DNA of 9,341 nt. Source: an uncultured Rhodospirillaceae bacterium (lineage in GTDB: Bacteria; Pseudomonadota; Alphaproteobacteria; RF32; CAG-239). The translations under genes and the position numbers were made by a program. Location of the stretch: contig ONQU01000060.1 of the NCBI GenBank assembly GCA_900320035.1, positions 1 through 9,341 of the forward strand. The letters run 5' to 3'. Below the pieces are notes generated by a model that was not told the DNA's origin, made no database searches, and saw only the letters and a list, made by a program, of their open reading frames with translations. Shown one piece after another: positions 8,466 to 9,341 of the stretch; within the stretch, counting starts at the first letter, position 1; the number at the start of each line of letters is the position of its first letter.

Positions 8466-8873
8466 CTACCGACCACGTAGCGCCGCAACGCGCATTTGTG
8501 CTATATTTAAGGGGCCTTTGCTTTCCTTATTGCGCATAGCAAATTCTTCCGGAAAAGCAGCTTTAAAATCTTCCTTAAAATGCTTTGGTGAACCTTTAGC
8601 AAACTTGGCGTAACGTGCCATAATCATGGCTAACTTGCTGTTGGTGCCGCCAAAATCGCGCCCCATTTTCGCATTCAAATTTGCCATCGCTGCCGCCATA
8701 TTAATAATGGTCGTATCCAGAGGCAGACCTTGTTCAATACGTTGTTCTAAACCGCGCTTTGACGGTGACTGGCGTATCGATGTACTCGCCAAACGCAACA
8801 AATCTTCCTTGCTTTGGCAAGCATTCAAATCGTTCAAAAACTTTTGACCGGCTGTTAATTTTACGTTTTCCAT
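8466..8873 (-). CDS. Basic hypothetical protein, 135 residues
   Basis: This soluble, Lys/Arg-rich protein has no signal peptide or membrane helix. It begins MENVKLTAGQKFLNDLNACQ and looks mostly helical. Features visible are an amphipathic N-terminal helix (8-30, KFLNDL then KEDLLRLA), a basic linker (34-46, RQSPSKRGLEQR), an Ala/Met-rich helix (55-70, TIINMAAAMANLNAKM) and a second (79-94, SKLAMIMARYAKFAKG). The basic C-terminus ends AQMRVAALRGR. The net positive charge would fit nucleic-acid or ribosome association, but no motif shows this and I do not recognise a family. The start is well supported: GGAGGT lies five bases before the ATG, and a near-consensus promoter lies about 40 bases upstream. 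It is a stand-alone gene converging with the small membrane-protein gene. Confidence 0.85.
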   Translation of the reverse strand: MENVKLTAGQKFLNDLNACQSKEDLLRLASTSIRQSPSKRGLEQRIEQGLPLDTTIINMAAAMANLNAKMGRDFGGTNSKLAMIMARYAKFAKGSPKHFKEDFKAAFPEEFAMRNKESKGPLNIAQMRVAALRGR

Positions 8874-8912
8874 AGGCCACCTCCATAATTATAATATTGC
8901 TTCTACACCTAG

Positions 8913-8941
8913 AGTATACCATACTTTGATAACACTTGCAA
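8913..8941 (-). promoter_or_regulatory. Sigma70-type promoter for the 135-residue basic protein
   Basis: On the minus strand TTGCAA (8941-8936) and TATACT (8918-8913) are separated by exactly 17 bases. Transcription would start near 8906, giving a leader of roughly 30 bases that includes the strong GGAGGT ribosome binding site. The AT-rich DNA upstream could act as an UP element. Confidence 0.65.
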
Positions 8942-9014
8942 CAGCTATTTTCAGCATTTTATGAATCTGTAATTATAATACAAATATTATGAAATAATAA
9001 GAAAATAATCGACA

Positions 9015-9027
9015 TTAGGTAACCTAA
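9015..9027. repeat. Perfect 13-bp inverted repeat, possible operator
   Basis: TTAGGT, a central A, then ACCTAA form a perfect 6-1-6 dyad. It lies 12 bases upstream of a candidate plus-strand -35 element. The size fits a dimeric repressor or activator site. With arms of only six pairs and a one-base centre it would not form a stable RNA hairpin, so a DNA-binding site is the better reading. Confidence 0.45.
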
Positions 9028-9039
9028 GCGATATAAAAA

Positions 9040-9068
9040 TTGTCAGAATGTAGCAGTGGCTTTATTTT
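9040..9068 (+). promoter_or_regulatory. Candidate plus-strand promoter for the leader and gene at 9210
   Basis: TTGTCA (9040-9045, five of six consensus bases) is followed after 17 bases by TATTTT (9063-9068, four of six). Transcription would begin near 9075 and pass through both downstream hairpins. The -10 is weak and the region is T-rich, so chance matches are possible. Confidence 0.35.
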
Positions 9069-9100
9069 TTAAGGCGCAAGATACATTCTTTTTTAGTTTG

Positions 9101-9138
9101 AACAAGCAATTTCAGTTTTTGAAAGCGCTTGTTTTTTG
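9101..9138 (+). terminator. Intrinsic terminator-like hairpin 1 in the leader
   Basis: AACAAGC (9101-9107) pairs with GCTTGTT (9127-9133), and TTTCA (9110-9114) pairs with TGAAA (9120-9124) around a five-base loop. An AA/GC internal loop separates the two stems. The stem is followed by TTTTG and more Ts, the pattern of a rho-independent terminator read on the plus strand. No plus-strand gene lies immediately upstream, so it would end either a short RNA or a leader transcript. Confidence 0.55.
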
Positions 9139-9150
9139 TTTTAATTTTAG

Positions 9151-9190
9151 AAAACCGTGCGACGTGAAGCGTGCGGTTTTTGCATTTTTA
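9151..9190 (+). terminator. Intrinsic terminator-like hairpin 2 in the leader
   Basis: AAAACCGTGCG (9151-9161) pairs with CGTGCGGTTTT (9170-9180) over 11 positions, including two G-U wobbles, around an eight-base loop. A broken T run follows (TTTTT, GC, ATTTTT). The two wobble pairs work only in the plus-strand RNA and become A-C mismatches on the other strand, so the structure favours a plus-strand transcript. It ends about 20 bases before the start codon at 9210. Confidence 0.6.
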
Positions 9191-9209
9191 AATGAAAGGA
9201 AAAAATGAC

Positions 9210-9341
9210 ATGAGTAATTTTAATGATGAAAATGAAAGTGTGCGCGATACTTTAAATCGCGTGATGACGGATATGGGCTATTTTTCCAACCCTGTCACCA
9301 TCAACACACCGGTAGGCAGCCGTACATTTTATGAGCCGGCG
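9210..9341 (+). CDS. Unrecognised protein, N-terminal 44 residues only
   Basis: From the ATG at 9210 the frame is open to the window edge, giving 44 residues that begin MSNFNDENESVRDTLNRVM and continue DMGYFSNPVTINTPVGS. The fragment is hydrophilic, with an acidic, probably helical start (about 6-22) and no signal peptide or membrane helix. AAAGGA lies nine bases before this ATG. An in-frame ATG at 9192 would add six residues but has no ribosome binding site. The ATG at 9205 is out of frame and stops after two codons. I do not recognise a family from this fragment. Two terminator-like hairpins precede it, so its expression may depend on read-through. Confidence 0.65.
   Translation, partial: MSNFNDENESVRDTLNRVMTDMGYFSNPVTINTPVGSRTFYEPA

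Larger units (their letters stand above)
8874..9209. other. 336-bp AT-rich intergenic region between divergent genes
   Basis: No convincing coding frame is visible on either strand. The left part carries the minus-strand ribosome binding site (8877-8884) and promoter. The middle (8942-9000) is very AT-rich. It has an 11-bp direct repeat, TAATTATAATA, at 8970-8980 that also occurs at 8886-8896, and a weak AT hairpin at 8975-8990. The right part holds a perfect dyad, a candidate plus-strand promoter and two tandem terminator-like hairpins ahead of the gene at 9210. Confidence 0.7.

Noticed and set aside
8975..8990. ATAATA-CAAA-TATTAT hairpin and the nearby 11-bp AT repeat
   Set aside because: All stem pairs are A-T in a very AT-rich stretch, where such matches arise by chance. 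It is kept only as a note in the intergenic entry.

Overview
The window looks like a piece of a low-GC, Gram-negative, probably alphaproteobacterial chromosome. The lineage is an inference from protein flavour (an RND pump with a membrane-anchored adaptor, RsmB, and an IWG-motif protein resembling TPR proteins of Rhodospirillales) and from AT-rich intergenic DNA. I cannot name a genus. No mobile element, CRISPR array, tRNA or rRNA is visible.

Positions 1-7902 hold six minus-strand genes packed head to tail. In transcription order they are a TetR/AcrR-type repressor, a periplasmic adaptor (AcrA-like), an RND inner-membrane pump (AcrB-like, HAE1 type), rsmB (16S rRNA m5C967 methyltransferase), an 11-helix membrane protein of unknown role, and an unrecognised protein that runs off the left edge. 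The last gene is open for 194 codons from an ATG at 582 to the edge. The junctions are a 1-base overlap (TAATG), a 15-base gap, a 20-base overlap, a 45-base gap and an exact TAA-ATG abutment. This supports one transcript with translational coupling, so rRNA modification and two envelope-type proteins would be co-transcribed with a drug-efflux pump. No outer-membrane channel gene is present, although the adaptor carries the TolC-docking motif.

Positions 7903-8079 are a divergent control region. It holds two related 18-bp imperfect palindromes whose centres are exactly 52 bp apart, about five helical turns. One overlaps the -10 region of the repressor-pump promoter. The other lies on the side of a small membrane-protein gene transcribed the other way (8080-8460). 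This suggests autoregulation by the TetR protein and possible co-regulation of the small membrane protein.

At the right end, a 135-residue basic unknown protein (8466-8873, minus) converges on the small membrane protein with only 5 bp between the stop codons. It has a strong promoter and ribosome binding site. The 336-bp gap that follows contains that promoter, a perfect 13-bp dyad, and two tandem terminator-like hairpins on the plus strand. These lie ahead of a truncated plus-strand gene beginning at 9210, suggesting an attenuated leader or a small RNA.
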